43,406 nucleotides of DNA. Source: Oscillospiraceae bacterium (lineage in GTDB: Bacteria; Bacillota; Clostridia; Oscillospirales; Ruminococcaceae). This document shows positions 16,897 through 24,635 of the stretch, piece by piece. The translations under genes and the position numbers were made by a program. Numbering within the stretch: the stretch's first letter is position 1; each line of letters starts with the position of its first letter. Under the pieces are notes generated by a model. It saw only the letters and a program-made list of their open reading frames with translations. It was not told the DNA's origin and ran no database searches. Where the stretch lies: the NCBI GenBank assembly GCA_021769525.1, contig JAETSQ010000019.1:1-43406 (forward strand). The letters run 5' to 3'.

Positions 16897-18360
16897 TTAT
16901 TGTCCCCGGCCCATCTCCGCCAGGAGCTGCTGCACCAGCACCTTCTCGTCGAAGTAGACCGTCTCCTCCCGCAGCACCTGGTAGTCCTCGTGGCCTTTGC
17001 CCGCCAGCAGGAGGATGTCGTCCTTCCCCGCCTGCTCCAGGGCCCATTTCACCGCCTCGTACCGGTCGGGGATGATCTTATAAGGGGTCTTGTGCTGCAA
17101 AAGACCGGGACGGGTGTCATTGATGATCTGGCCCTCGTCCTCGGTGCGGGGGTTATCGGAGGTGAGGATGGCAAGATCGGAAAGCCTGGAGACGATCTCC
17201 CCCATGGCGGCCCGCTTGGTGCGGTCCCGGTCCCCGGCGCAGCCGAAGAGGGTGATGAACCGCCCCGCCCCCTTGTAGGGCAGCAGGGTGGTGATGATCT
17301 GCTCCAGTTCCTCCGGCGCGTGGGCAAAGTCCCGGATGATGGTAAAATCCACCGGGGCGGGGATCACCTCCGCCCGGCCCGGCACCCCAGGGCAGGCGGC
17401 AAGGCCCGCCGCGATCTTCTCCGGGGGGATGCCCAGGGCCCAGCAGGCGGCAGCCGCCGCCATGGCGTTGCTCACCGAAAAGCGCCCCGGCATCCCCACG
17501 CGGGTGCGCTGGATGACCCGCTCCCCCACCAGGAGGAAGCTGCTCCCCTTGATGGTGGAGACGATGTTCCGGGCGGTGAGGGTGGCTTCGTCCTTCTCCA
17601 GGGAGAAGGTGACCGTCTCCGGCCCCAGCTCCTGTGCCAGCTCCGCCCCCTTGGCATCGTCCAGGTTCACCACCGCGGTGTCCGCCATGGCGAAGAGCTT
17701 CTTCTTGGCGGCGAAGTAATTTTCCATGGTGCCGTGGTAATCCAGGTGGTCCTGGGAGAGATTGGTGAAAACGGCGGCGGCAAAGCGGCAGCCCTCCAGC
17801 CGGTGCTGGTCCAGGGCGTGGGAGGAGGCCTCCATCACCGCGTACCGGCAGCCGGCCTGTGCCATCCGCTCCAGCATGGTGTGCAGCTGGTAGGGGTCCG
17901 GGGTGGTGTGCTTGGCGGGGAACTCCCACTCCCCGATCTCGTTGTGGATGGTGCCGATGAGCCCCACCTTCTCCCCCGCCTCCTGGAGGATGCTCTTGAT
18001 GAGGAAGGCCACCGTGGTCTTGCCGCTGGTGCCGGTGACCCCGATGAGCTTCAGGCGGCGGGCGGGGTTGCCGAAATGATTGGCGCAGAGGAGAGCGTAG
18101 GCGGCCCGCGTGTTCTCCACCAAAAGCTGGCGGGGAAGTCCCAGGTCCCGCTCCACCACCACGGCGGCGGCGCCGTTTTGCAGGGCCTCCGCCGCCTTGT
18201 CGTGGCCGTCGTACCGCCCGCCCCGGATGCAGACGAAAATGCTGCCCCCCCGCACCTGCCGGGAGTCGTTGGTCACCGAGGTCACCGGAATGCGGCCCGT
18301 CTCCTCCTCCGTAAGGGCCGTCCGGCAGGAAATGCCCGCCAGATAATCCTTCAGCGTCAT
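16897..18360 (-). CDS. murE: UDP-MurNAc-Ala-Glu ligase, meso-DAP type
   Basis: A 487-residue Mur ligase adding the third residue of the stem peptide. The ATP loop GVTGTSGKTT is at residues 107-116, and HTTPDPYQLH and FTNLSQDHLDYHG follow. The substrate motif is DNPRTED, the Arg form associated with meso-diaminopimelate, so the wall should be DAP type. The ATG at 18360 follows AAAGGGGAG; the longer open frame upstream runs through repeat DNA. It is separated from the PBP gene by a 326-base repeat-filled gap, which probably splits the cluster or at least tunes it. Confidence 0.96.
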   Translation of the reverse strand: MTLKDYLAGISCRTALTEEETGRIPVTSVTNDSRQVRGGSIFVCIRGGRYDGHDKAAEALQNGAAAVVVERDLGLPRQLLVENTRAAYALLCANHFGNPARRLKLIGVTGTSGKTTVAFLIKSILQEAGEKVGLIGTIHNEIGEWEFPAKHTTPDPYQLHTMLERMAQAGCRYAVMEASSHALDQHRLEGCRFAAAVFTNLSQDHLDYHGTMENYFAAKKKLFAMADTAVVNLDDAKGAELAQELGPETVTFSLEKDEATLTARNIVSTIKGSSFLLVGERVIQRTRVGMPGRFSVSNAMAAAAACWALGIPPEKIAAGLAACPGVPGRAEVIPAPVDFTIIRDFAHAPEELEQIITTLLPYKGAGRFITLFGCAGDRDRTKRAAMGEIVSRLSDLAILTSDNPRTEDEGQIINDTRPGLLQHKTPYKIIPDRYEAVKWALEQAGKDDILLLAGKGHEDYQVLREETVYFDEKVLVQQLLAEMGRGQ

Positions 18361-18686
18361 AAACTCACTCCCCTTTCCGGGCTCTGCGCGATTTTGCCAA
18401 TCTGGGGCTCCGCCCCAGCCCCTGCCAGCTTTTTTCTTAGAAGAAAAAAGCTGGGCAAAAAAGAATTGCCTTTTTTTACAGGCGGTGGCTATTGGAATTG
18501 TTTTCCGGCGCCGCAAGGCGGATATTATTACGGCAGACGGACTGTGTATGATTCCCGAAGGGACTTATGCCCCCGCTTACCTGCCGGGAACTTTGGCCGT
18601 TCTTCTTTTTGCTTCTTTTTCTTCTTCCGCAAGAAGAAAAAGAAGTGGGGGCTGGGGTGAAACCCCAGAATCGCCTTTACCCCCAG
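18361..18686. repeat. murE-PBP gap with two copies of a two-hairpin repeat
   Basis: Copy A1 (18402-18454): stem CTGGGGC-tcc-GCCCCAG (18402-18418) and a 14-bp pyrimidine/purine stem (18425-18438 with 18441-18454). Copy A2 (18589-18668): 15-bp stem CTTCTTTTTCTTCTT (18612-18626) with its complement (18631-18645), then CTGGGGT-gaa-ACCCCAG (18652-18668). The copies face opposite ways. The 128 bases between them hold no gene I can support. A2 begins about 18 bases beyond the PBP stop, as the related copy after cyuA begins right at that stop. Confidence 0.85.
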
Positions 18687-20930
18687 CTAGAAGCTGTCCC
18701 GCAGGGTGGTATCGGCGAAGTCCACGGTGATGACGGTGCCCCGCGCCACCTGGGTGCCGGGCGGGAGGCTCTGCTTGGCGGCCACGGCGTTTTCGTTTTC
18801 GATGCCCACGCCGGTGATCTTGATATTCAGTCCGGCGTTGAGCACCAGCTTATTGGCCACAAGGCCGCCCTTCCCCACCACATCGGGCACCGTCACCATA
18901 TCGCTTTCCGCCGACCCGTCGGTGTAGAGCATGATGGTGCTGCCTCTGGGCACGGTGGAGCCCGCCGCCGGGATCTGGGAGAGGACGCTCCCCCCGCCGC
19001 CGATGATCCTGGCGTTCAGCCCCGCCCGCGTGTAGTAGGACTGGGCGTCGTGGGCCACGTTGCCCACCTGGCTCTCCACGTAGACATCCAGCTTCGCAAG
19101 CTCCTCCTGGGTGTAGACCTTCTCCAGCCCCAGGTAGGGCAACACATCCGCCAGGATGGAGCCCACCACCGGGGCGGCGATGGTGGAGCCGTACTCGTTG
19201 ATGAGGGTAGGCTCATCCAGCATCACCAGGCAGGCCACCTGGGGGTCATCCATGGGGGCGATGCCCACGAAGGAAAGGACGTTGCGCATCTCCCCGGTCT
19301 TATTGAACTGGTCGATCTTCTCGGAGGTCCCGGTCTTGCCGCCGATGCGGTAGCCCGGTATGTAGGCGTTTTTGCCGGAGCCCTCGGTGACCACCGTCTC
19401 CAGCATCTGGCAGACGATGGCGGAGGTCTCGGCGGAGATCACCTGGCGCTTGGCCTTGGGCTCGATGGTCTGGATGATGTTCCCGTCGGGGTCCAGGATC
19501 TGCTTTACGATATGGGGCTCGTAGAGGGTGCCGCCGTTCACCGCCGCCGACACCGCCGTGATGAGCTGGAGGGGGGTCACCTTGAAGGTCTGGCCGAAGG
19601 CGGAGCTGGTGAGGGAGTTCTCGTAATCGTTGGGGTTGGTGAGGGCCTTTTTGGTGTGGTAGGCGCCCACGGCCTCCCCCGGCAGGTCGATGCCGGTGGT
19701 CTCGGTGAGGCCGAAGTTGGCGAAGTAATCATAGAACCGCTCCCCGCCGATGCGCTGCCCCACCATCATAAAGGCGGGGTTGCAGGAGTTCCGCACCGCC
19801 GCGGCCAGGTCCTGGTCCCCGTGGCCCGCCGTCTTCCAGCAGCCCTTCTTCACGTTGCCCACCATATAGAAGCCGGGGCAGTAGAAGTGATTGCTGGGGA
19901 CCACCGCCCCCACCTCCAGCCCGGAGGAAAGGGTGATGATCTTAAAGACCGAGCCGGGCTCATAGGGCTCCGAGATGCATTTGTTGTTCCACTGCTGGAA
20001 GCGGGCCTCGTTGAGGGCCTTCTGGTACTCCTCATCGTTCCCCCGCAGGGCCTCCACCGCCGCCTTCACCACCGGGTCGGCGATCTCGTAGGCGGTGTTG
20101 GGATCAAAGTCCGGCTTGGTGGTCATGCCCAGGATCTCCCCGGTCTTTACATCCATGATGATGCCGGCGGCCCGGTTGCGGACCTTGTGCTCCACCACCG
20201 CCGTTTCCAGGTGCTTATCCAGCATATGCTGGATGGTCTCATCAATAGTGAGCACCAGGTCGTTTCCGTTCTGGGCGGCGTACATCTCCTGGTAGCTGAA
20301 GGGCATATCGGTGCCCCAGGCGTTCTTGGCGGCCACCACCTTGCCGGGGGTGCCGCTGAGGGTATTGTTGTAATAGGACTCGATGCCGTAGGCCCCCTGG
20401 TTTTCCTCATTGACAAAGCCCAGCACGCTGGAGCCAAGGCTCCCGTAGGGGTAATACCGCTTGCTGTCCTCCTGGAGACTGACCCCCGCGATGTTGTGCT
20501 CCGCGGCAAAGGCGATGACCTGGTCGGCCACCTCCTTTTCCACCTTCTTTTTGACGATCTGGTAGTAGTTCTTCTTGTTCTTGGCCTTTTCGATGACAAA
20601 TTCCCGGTCCACCCCTAAGATCTCGCTCATCCCGTCCGCCAGAATGATTGCCTGTTCATCGGAAATATCGTGGGGAGAAAACAGCACCGTCCACACGGTG
20701 GCGGAGACCGCCAGGGTGTTGCCGTTGCGGTCGTAGATGGTGCCCCGGTTGGCGGTGATGGGGGTGGTGCGCAGCTGCTGGGCGATGGCCCGCTGCTGGT
20801 AGAAGTCCCCCTCCTTGATCTGGATCTTGAAGAGGTTATAGATCACCAGGCCAAAACCCGCGATGACGATACAGAGACAAACGATCAGAAGCCGTCTTCT
20901 GGAGCCGCTGTCCGGCAGATTTGACACCAA
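18687..20930 (-). CDS. Class B penicillin-binding protein with two PASTA domains (SpoVD/PBP2x-like)
   Basis: A 747-residue transpeptidase, the crosslinking partner of FtsW. One N-terminal membrane helix (RLLIVCLCIVIAGFGLVIYN) is followed by the dimerisation domain with RGTIYDRNGNTLA. The catalytic SxxK is Ser327-Lys330 (EPGSVFKII), SxN is SCN at 382 and KTG is at 532 (GGKTGTSEK). Two C-terminal PASTA repeats end in SLPPGTQVARGTVITV. GGGAGGG lies seven bases before a TTG at 20930 (or a GTG at 20927), which I prefer to the ATG at 20969, since that sits next to an AT-rich palindrome and has no ribosome site. Two PASTA units recall PBP2x; clostridial SpoVD is the other option. Confidence 0.94.
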   Translation of the reverse strand: MVSNLPDSGSRRRLLIVCLCIVIAGFGLVIYNLFKIQIKEGDFYQQRAIAQQLRTTPITANRGTIYDRNGNTLAVSATVWTVLFSPHDISDEQAIILADGMSEILGVDREFVIEKAKNKKNYYQIVKKKVEKEVADQVIAFAAEHNIAGVSLQEDSKRYYPYGSLGSSVLGFVNEENQGAYGIESYYNNTLSGTPGKVVAAKNAWGTDMPFSYQEMYAAQNGNDLVLTIDETIQHMLDKHLETAVVEHKVRNRAAGIIMDVKTGEILGMTTKPDFDPNTAYEIADPVVKAAVEALRGNDEEYQKALNEARFQQWNNKCISEPYEPGSVFKIITLSSGLEVGAVVPSNHFYCPGFYMVGNVKKGCWKTAGHGDQDLAAAVRNSCNPAFMMVGQRIGGERFYDYFANFGLTETTGIDLPGEAVGAYHTKKALTNPNDYENSLTSSAFGQTFKVTPLQLITAVSAAVNGGTLYEPHIVKQILDPDGNIIQTIEPKAKRQVISAETSAIVCQMLETVVTEGSGKNAYIPGYRIGGKTGTSEKIDQFNKTGEMRNVLSFVGIAPMDDPQVACLVMLDEPTLINEYGSTIAAPVVGSILADVLPYLGLEKVYTQEELAKLDVYVESQVGNVAHDAQSYYTRAGLNARIIGGGGSVLSQIPAAGSTVPRGSTIMLYTDGSAESDMVTVPDVVGKGGLVANKLVLNAGLNIKITGVGIENENAVAAKQSLPPGTQVARGTVITVDFADTTLRDSF

Positions 20931-20946
20931 AGCTATCCCTCCCAAG

Positions 20947-21014
20947 AACCAGGAACCGAGAAACTCCATATAAATATTAAGAGGTTTTTGACCTCTTAAT
21001 ATAAACCAGGAACC
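20947..21014. repeat. Palindrome flanked by 11-bp direct repeats between ftsL and the PBP gene
   Basis: AACCAGGAACC occurs at 20947-20957 and again at 21004-21014. Between them lies a perfect 12-bp inverted repeat, ATATTAAGAGGT (20974-20985) and its complement (20991-21002), with a 5-base loop. The insert is AT-rich in GC-rich surroundings, like a tiny mobile-type insertion with target duplication, or a hairpin in the dcw transcript before the PBP start. Confidence 0.7.
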
Positions 21015-21028
21015 TGTATTCAGTTTAT

Positions 21029-21517
21029 TCACCGCAGCTTCATGTATTCCATCAGGTTATCAAAGCCCTTTAAGAGCACCTGGGTGGGAGCCTTGTCCGG
21101 CGCCTTGTCGGTGCGGTAGATGGAGCCCTCCCCTGCCATGTTCATATAGGTGATCTGGTATTTATCCGCCTTGCCCATCCCCAGGGCGGCGGAGGCGTAG
21201 CCCTCCACGTTCTGGGCCGAGGACTGGCTTTCCAGCTTGGAGCGCAGCACCACCGCCTCGCTCCGGAGCTCCTCCAGGCTGGTCTTGGCGTCGCTGAGCT
21301 GGTCCCCCAGCTCCACCATGACGATGTTATTGTAAATAGCCAGGGAGATCAGCGCCACCAGCAGGGCGACGCAAACCAGCAGGCGCACCGGCGAGATCCC
21401 CTCCCTGGTCTTCTTCCCTTCCTTTACCTCCAGGCGGGGGGCCTGCTCCCGGCGGACGCCGCGGTACTCCCGGCTGTATTCATAGTTTTCCAACACTTTG
21501 GCGGCGCTGCTCTGCAT
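21029..21517 (-). CDS. ftsL: Cell division protein FtsL-like
   Basis: A 162-residue bitopic protein. A charged cytoplasmic region of about 70 residues is followed by one membrane helix (VRLLVCVALLVALISLAIYN) and a short coiled coil (about 85-115) with heptad-like leucines (LGDQLSDAKTSLEELRSEAV). Sequence conservation is low, as usual for FtsL; the call rests on topology and on the position between rsmH and the PBP gene. GGAGG sits five bases before the ATG at 21517, which is better placed than the ATG at 21529. A septum-formation initiator (FtsB/DivIC) is the closest alternative. Confidence 0.82.
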   Translation of the reverse strand: MQSSAAKVLENYEYSREYRGVRREQAPRLEVKEGKKTREGISPVRLLVCVALLVALISLAIYNNIVMVELGDQLSDAKTSLEELRSEAVVLRSKLESQSSAQNVEGYASAALGMGKADKYQITYMNMAGEGSIYRTDKAPDKAPTQVLLKGFDNLMEYMKLR

Positions 21518-21545
21518 AGGCTCCTCCATTCCTTTTTATATCCTT

Positions 21546-22475
21546 TTACAGCTTCTCCAAGATCCGCAGCTTGGCGGACTTGCTCCGGCTGTTTTGTTCT
21601 TTTTCTTCCTCGGTGGGTTCGATGGGCTTTTTGTTCACCAGCCGTCCCTCCGGGGTGTGGCCGCAGACGCAGACCGGAAAATCCGGCGGGCAGACACAGC
21701 CCTTGCAACAGGCGGCGAACTTTTGCTTTACCATCCGGTCCTCCAGGGAGTGGAAGGTGATGACGGCGAACCGTCCCCCCGGCGCCAGCCTCCCGAAGGC
21801 TTCGTCCAGGCACCGGGAGAGGTTTTCCAGCTCGCTGTTGACGGCGATGCGGATGGCCTGGAAGGTGCGCTTGGCGGGGTGTCCCCCCTCGTACCGCGCC
21901 CCCGGCGGGATGGCGGCTTTTATCAGCTCCACCAGCTCCCCGGTGGTCTCCACCGGCTTTTTCTCCCTGGCGCGGCAGATCTTCTTCGCGATGGGCAGGG
22001 CGTACTTTTCCTCCCCAAACTCCCGGAGGACCCGCGCCATGGTGCTGACGTCCCAGCTGTTCACCAGGTCATAGGCGCCGGGGCCCTTTTGGCTCATCCG
22101 CATATCCAGGGGGGCATCCACCATATAAGAAAAGCCCCGCTCCGGGGTATCCAGCTGATAAGACGAGACCCCCAGATCCAGGAGGATGCCATCCACCGCA
22201 GGGATCCCCAGGCGGTCCAGCACCTTTGGGATGTCGGCGTAGTCGCTTTCCACCACCTGGGCGGGGAGGCCCGCCAGCCGCTCCCCCGCTGCCTTTACGG
22301 CGTCCGGGTCCTTATCCAGGGCGATGAGCCTGCCGGTGGTGAGACGCCTTGCGATCTCGGCCGAGTGCCCTCCCCCGCCGGCGGTGCCGTCCAGGTAAAT
22401 GCCGCCGGGGCGGATGTTCAGCCCCTCCAGGCACTCCGAAAGGAGGACCGGCACATGGGAAAACTCCATCTCCAT
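21546..22475 (-). CDS. rsmH: 16S rRNA m4C1402 methyltransferase RsmH (MraW)
   Basis: A 309-residue SAM-dependent enzyme modifying the ribosomal P-site region. It begins FSHVPVLLSECLEGL; DGTAGGGGHSAEIA (about 30-43) is the SAM loop and DGILLDLGVSSYQLD follows. The C-terminal SLEDRMVKQKF is conserved. A cluster of cysteines (ACCKGCVCPPDFPVCVCG) near residue 260 is common in Firmicute members and may bind metal. AGGAGG precedes the ATG by six bases. It lies ten bases after mraZ. Confidence 0.97.
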   Translation of the reverse strand: MEMEFSHVPVLLSECLEGLNIRPGGIYLDGTAGGGGHSAEIARRLTTGRLIALDKDPDAVKAAGERLAGLPAQVVESDYADIPKVLDRLGIPAVDGILLDLGVSSYQLDTPERGFSYMVDAPLDMRMSQKGPGAYDLVNSWDVSTMARVLREFGEEKYALPIAKKICRAREKKPVETTGELVELIKAAIPPGARYEGGHPAKRTFQAIRIAVNSELENLSRCLDEAFGRLAPGGRFAVITFHSLEDRMVKQKFAACCKGCVCPPDFPVCVCGHTPEGRLVNKKPIEPTEEEKEQNSRSKSAKLRILEKL

Positions 22476-22485
22476 CCCCCGCCTC

Positions 22486-22905
22486 CTAGAAGTTCAGGCT
22501 GTCCATCAGCTCCGCCATCTGGTCGGAGGTGAGGTCCGCGTTGTCGGCAGCCCACCGCCCGGCATCCCAGATCTCCGCCCGGTCGGAGGCGCCGATCACC
22601 ACCACGTCCTTTTCCAGCCCCGCGTATTCCCGCAGCACCGCCGGCAGGACGATGCGCCCCTGCTTGTCCGGCTCCACATCGGTGGCGCTGGCAAAGAAAA
22701 AGCGCTTTAGCTGGCGGGATTTGGAATCCGGCAGGGCCGAGAGCTTCTTCTCCCAGCGGTCCCATTCCTCCAAGGAGTAGACGGCGATGCAGTTATCCAG
22801 GCCCTTGGTGAGGATGAAGCGGTTGCCCATGTCCTCCCGGAATTTGGCGGGGAAATTGATGCGTCCCTTGGCATCAAGGGTATGTTCAAACTGGCCAATG
22901 AGCAT
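22486..22905 (-). CDS. mraZ: Transcriptional regulator MraZ
   Basis: A 139-residue protein with two AbrB-like SpoVT folds. The first half has FEHTLDAKGRINFPAKFRED and the second DKQGRIVLPAVLREYAG; both carry the DxxGR core. MraZ forms ring oligomers and binds repeats in its own promoter to control the dcw cluster. It is the first gene of the cluster here, and clear repeats lie between promoter and gene. The ATG at 22905 follows GAGGTGG. Confidence 0.97.
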   Translation of the reverse strand: MLIGQFEHTLDAKGRINFPAKFREDMGNRFILTKGLDNCIAVYSLEEWDRWEKKLSALPDSKSRQLKRFFFASATDVEPDKQGRIVLPAVLREYAGLEKDVVVIGASDRAEIWDAGRWAADNADLTSDQMAELMDSLNF

Positions 22906-22944
22906 CTCTTTCCACCTCGCTTCCGGTCTATTGGGGGATTTTCA

Positions 22945-22990
22945 ACCATTTCAACATACTTTTCAACCACTTTAACCCACTTCTCCCCAC
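22945..22990 (-). promoter_or_regulatory. Candidate MraZ operator, 10-bp-spaced repeats
   Basis: On the minus strand GTGGG (22986-22990), GTGGG (22976-22980) and GTGGT (22966-22970) follow one another at exactly 10 bases. A degenerate GTATG (22955-22959) and an ATGGT (22945-22949) continue the series. MraZ of other bacteria binds tandem TGGG-type boxes spaced 10 bases. The array lies just downstream of the start point, a good place for roadblock-style autoregulation. Confidence 0.8.
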
Positions 22991-23001
22991 CGACAATAAA
23001 A

Positions 23002-23030
23002 AGTATACCCCATTTGGCGTATAAATGCAA
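23002..23030 (-). promoter_or_regulatory. Main promoter of the dcw cluster
   Basis: Minus strand: TTGCAT (23025-23030), 17-base spacer, TATACT (23002-23007). Transcription should begin near 22995, at the edge of the repeat array, about 90 bases before mraZ. Confidence 0.8.
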
Positions 23031-23149
23031 CAATGAACTAATGTTCTTTTTACTTTTGGGGAAATCGACGAAACCTTTGGCATTTTGCCGAAAATCGCCG
23101 GAGAAAAACCGGCAAAAAAGCACATATGTTCTATTGCCCGCCGGGCACA

Positions 23150-23180
23150 AAAAAAACAGCGCGGATAAACTCCACGCTGT
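23150..23180 (-). terminator. Terminator of the epimerase gene
   Basis: 9-bp stem (23156-23164 with 23172-23180, one G-U pair), followed on the minus strand by eight T. It lies just beyond the stop at 23202 and shields the dcw promoter from read-through. Confidence 0.88.
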
Positions 23181-23201
23181 TCTGTTCAGGGGTGTGGGCT
23201 A

Positions 23202-24077
23202 TCATCCCAGGGCGATGCTCCAGCTGTTGCGGTACTTCTCCCCCGGCTCCAGGCGGATCATGTCCGGCTTTTGGGCCAGGTCCTCCACCACGTCCTGGCG
23301 GGAAGGCAGGGAGGTCCAGGGCTCGATACAGAGGTAGGGGGCGGCGCACTTCGGCTTGTGCCAAAGGCCCAGGTACTCCATCCGGGGATAGGTGACGGTG
23401 ACGGACCGCTTCCCCTTGGGGCTGCGCAGGGTGACGGAGGAGGGCATCCCCCGCAGCACCACCGCGTCCCGGTCAAAGAGGCTGTGGGACAGGGGGAGAT
23501 ACCGCCCGTCCTCCAGGGGGAAGGGGGTATCCGGCCCCTGGACAAAGCAGGCATCGGAAAGGCCGATCTGCTCCGGGGCACACTTCGCTCCGAAATCCAG
23601 GAGATAGTCCTCAAACTCCAGCCCCTCATCCAGGGGGACAAAGAAGCCGGGATGTCCGCCGTAGCCGAAAAACATGGGCTTTTCATCCAGGTTTTCCACC
23701 CCGAAGGTCATCTCCACCCGGTTTTCCTCCAGGCGGTAGGTGATCTCCGCGTCAAACCGCCGGGGATAGAGGGCCAGGGTGCCCTCATCGGCCCGCAGCC
23801 CCAGGACCGCGGAAGTCTCCGTCCGCTGTCGCAGGGCGATCTCCCGCCGGCGGAAGAAGCCGTGGGTCTCCATCTGGTATTCCTGCCCGTCCAGGAGATA
23901 TTTCCCCTGGGTAAACCGCCCCACAAAGGGGAAGAGATTGGGGGCCTGCCCCGCCCAGAACCGGGGATCCCCCTGCCAGAGGTACTCCTTCCCGGCGGCG
24001 TCCCGGAGGGAGACAAGTCCCCCGCCGGCCTCCGAGATCCCCGCGGTGATGATCCCGTTTGTGATTTCCAGCTTCAT
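23202..24077 (-). CDS. Aldose 1-epimerase family protein (LacX-like)
   Basis: A 291-residue galactose-mutarotase-fold enzyme. It starts LEITNGIITAGISEAGG, then NLFPFVGRF, the histidine of THGFFRRRE, the histidine of FFGYGGHPGFFVP and the glutamate of CIEPWTSLPS, matching the catalytic His/Glu pattern of the family. Family members interconvert sugar anomers; the LacX-like subgroup has an unproven substrate. AAGGAGG lies six bases before the ATG at 24077. It is a single-gene transcript with its own promoter and terminator. Confidence 0.88.
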   Translation of the reverse strand: MKLEITNGIITAGISEAGGGLVSLRDAAGKEYLWQGDPRFWAGQAPNLFPFVGRFTQGKYLLDGQEYQMETHGFFRRREIALRQRTETSAVLGLRADEGTLALYPRRFDAEITYRLEENRVEMTFGVENLDEKPMFFGYGGHPGFFVPLDEGLEFEDYLLDFGAKCAPEQIGLSDACFVQGPDTPFPLEDGRYLPLSHSLFDRDAVVLRGMPSSVTLRSPKGKRSVTVTYPRMEYLGLWHKPKCAAPYLCIEPWTSLPSRQDVVEDLAQKPDMIRLEPGEKYRNSWSIALG

Positions 24078-24136
24078 CTTCTGCCTCCTTATATACTGCC
24101 GCAATTTGCTGCCACGATCTGGCTGTCCTGTCTATT

Positions 24137-24165
24137 ATCTTACCCCGCCGGGGACGGGATGTCAA
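24137..24165 (-). promoter_or_regulatory. Promoter of the epimerase gene
   Basis: Minus strand: consensus TTGACA (24160-24165), 17-base spacer, TAAGAT (24137-24142), about 60 bases before the ATG at 24077. Confidence 0.82.
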
Positions 24166-24211
24166 CCTTATGGCAGGCCGGGAGCGTCCGATTTGCAGAT
24201 CCTTTCGCAGA

Positions 24212-24247
24212 AGGGCTTCGGGAGGGAGCCGAAGCCCTCTGTTTTTT
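24212..24247 (+). terminator. Orphan plus-strand terminator
   Basis: Perfect 10-bp stem AGGGCTTCGG (24212-24221) with CCGAAGCCCT (24229-24238), then CTG and six T. No plus-strand gene lies upstream (the next is the ATPase gene at 7.7 kb), so it either insulates the cyuA promoter from antisense traffic or ends a small RNA. Confidence 0.85.
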
Positions 24248-24268
24248 ATAAATCTGCCGGCGCTTTAC

Positions 24269-24297
24269 TGGACGATTGCTCTATTCGATGCTATAAT
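24269..24297 (+). promoter_or_regulatory. Promoter of cyuA
   Basis: TGGACG (24269-24274), 17-base spacer ending in TGC, TATAAT (24292-24297): a consensus, extended -10 with a moderate -35. It leaves a leader of about 330 bases. Confidence 0.75.
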
Positions 24298-24303
24298 ATA
24301 TTG

Positions 24304-24635
24304 TCGGGATTTGGGGAAAGGCCTCCGGGCTTCCGACCCGGAGGGCCCTCTTCGGCATCCCGCGCGGCTCACAGCCATTTTATAAAGGAAAGGAAGGCAA
24401 AAAGGGACCAAAAGAAAAGAAAGAAAAGCCAAAAAGAAAGGAAGGAAACGGAAAAAAACTGAAATGAGGTGCTGATCGTGGGCAGTGCGGCCGGAGGCGT
24501 TGGGGGGCCGCCGTCCACCTGCGGCTTTTTCCGTTGTGTCCGGATGTCCGGGACCCGAAACGCCGCAAAGCGATGTCAAGCCAATCGCCAGATCCCAGCG
24601 CACGGATGATTTCATTGGATTCAGGAGTGTAAAAA
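24304..24635 (+). promoter_or_regulatory. Long cyuA leader: hairpin, purine tract, possible attenuator
   Basis: No gene is visible. In order: a strong GC hairpin (GGCCTCCGGG/CCCGGAGG, about 24326-24350); an almost pure purine stretch of about 85 bases (24386-24475); and a pair of competing stems. GCGGCC (24487-24492) can pair with GGCCGC (24506-24511), while the same GCCGC can pair with GCGGC (24521-24525) before TTTTT (24526-24530), a terminator-like shape. The pattern suggests attenuation but matches no riboswitch family I know. Confidence 0.4.

Noticed and set aside
18402-18668. CRISPR-like repeats
   Set aside because: Only two diverged, oppositely oriented copies without regular spacers; other copies are dispersed.
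18567-20618. 683-codon plus-strand open frame opposite the PBP gene
   Set aside because: It mirrors the codon pattern of the PBP gene, has no family motif and no promoter; shadow frame.
23779-24462. Plus-strand open frame of 227 codons across the epimerase promoter
   Set aside because: Begins antisense to the epimerase gene and ends in lysine-rich translation of the purine tract; no family similarity or ribosome site.
24304-24635. Known riboswitch (T-box, SAM, cobalamin, glycine) before cyuA
   Set aside because: None of the conserved cores is present; only hairpins and a purine tract are visible.
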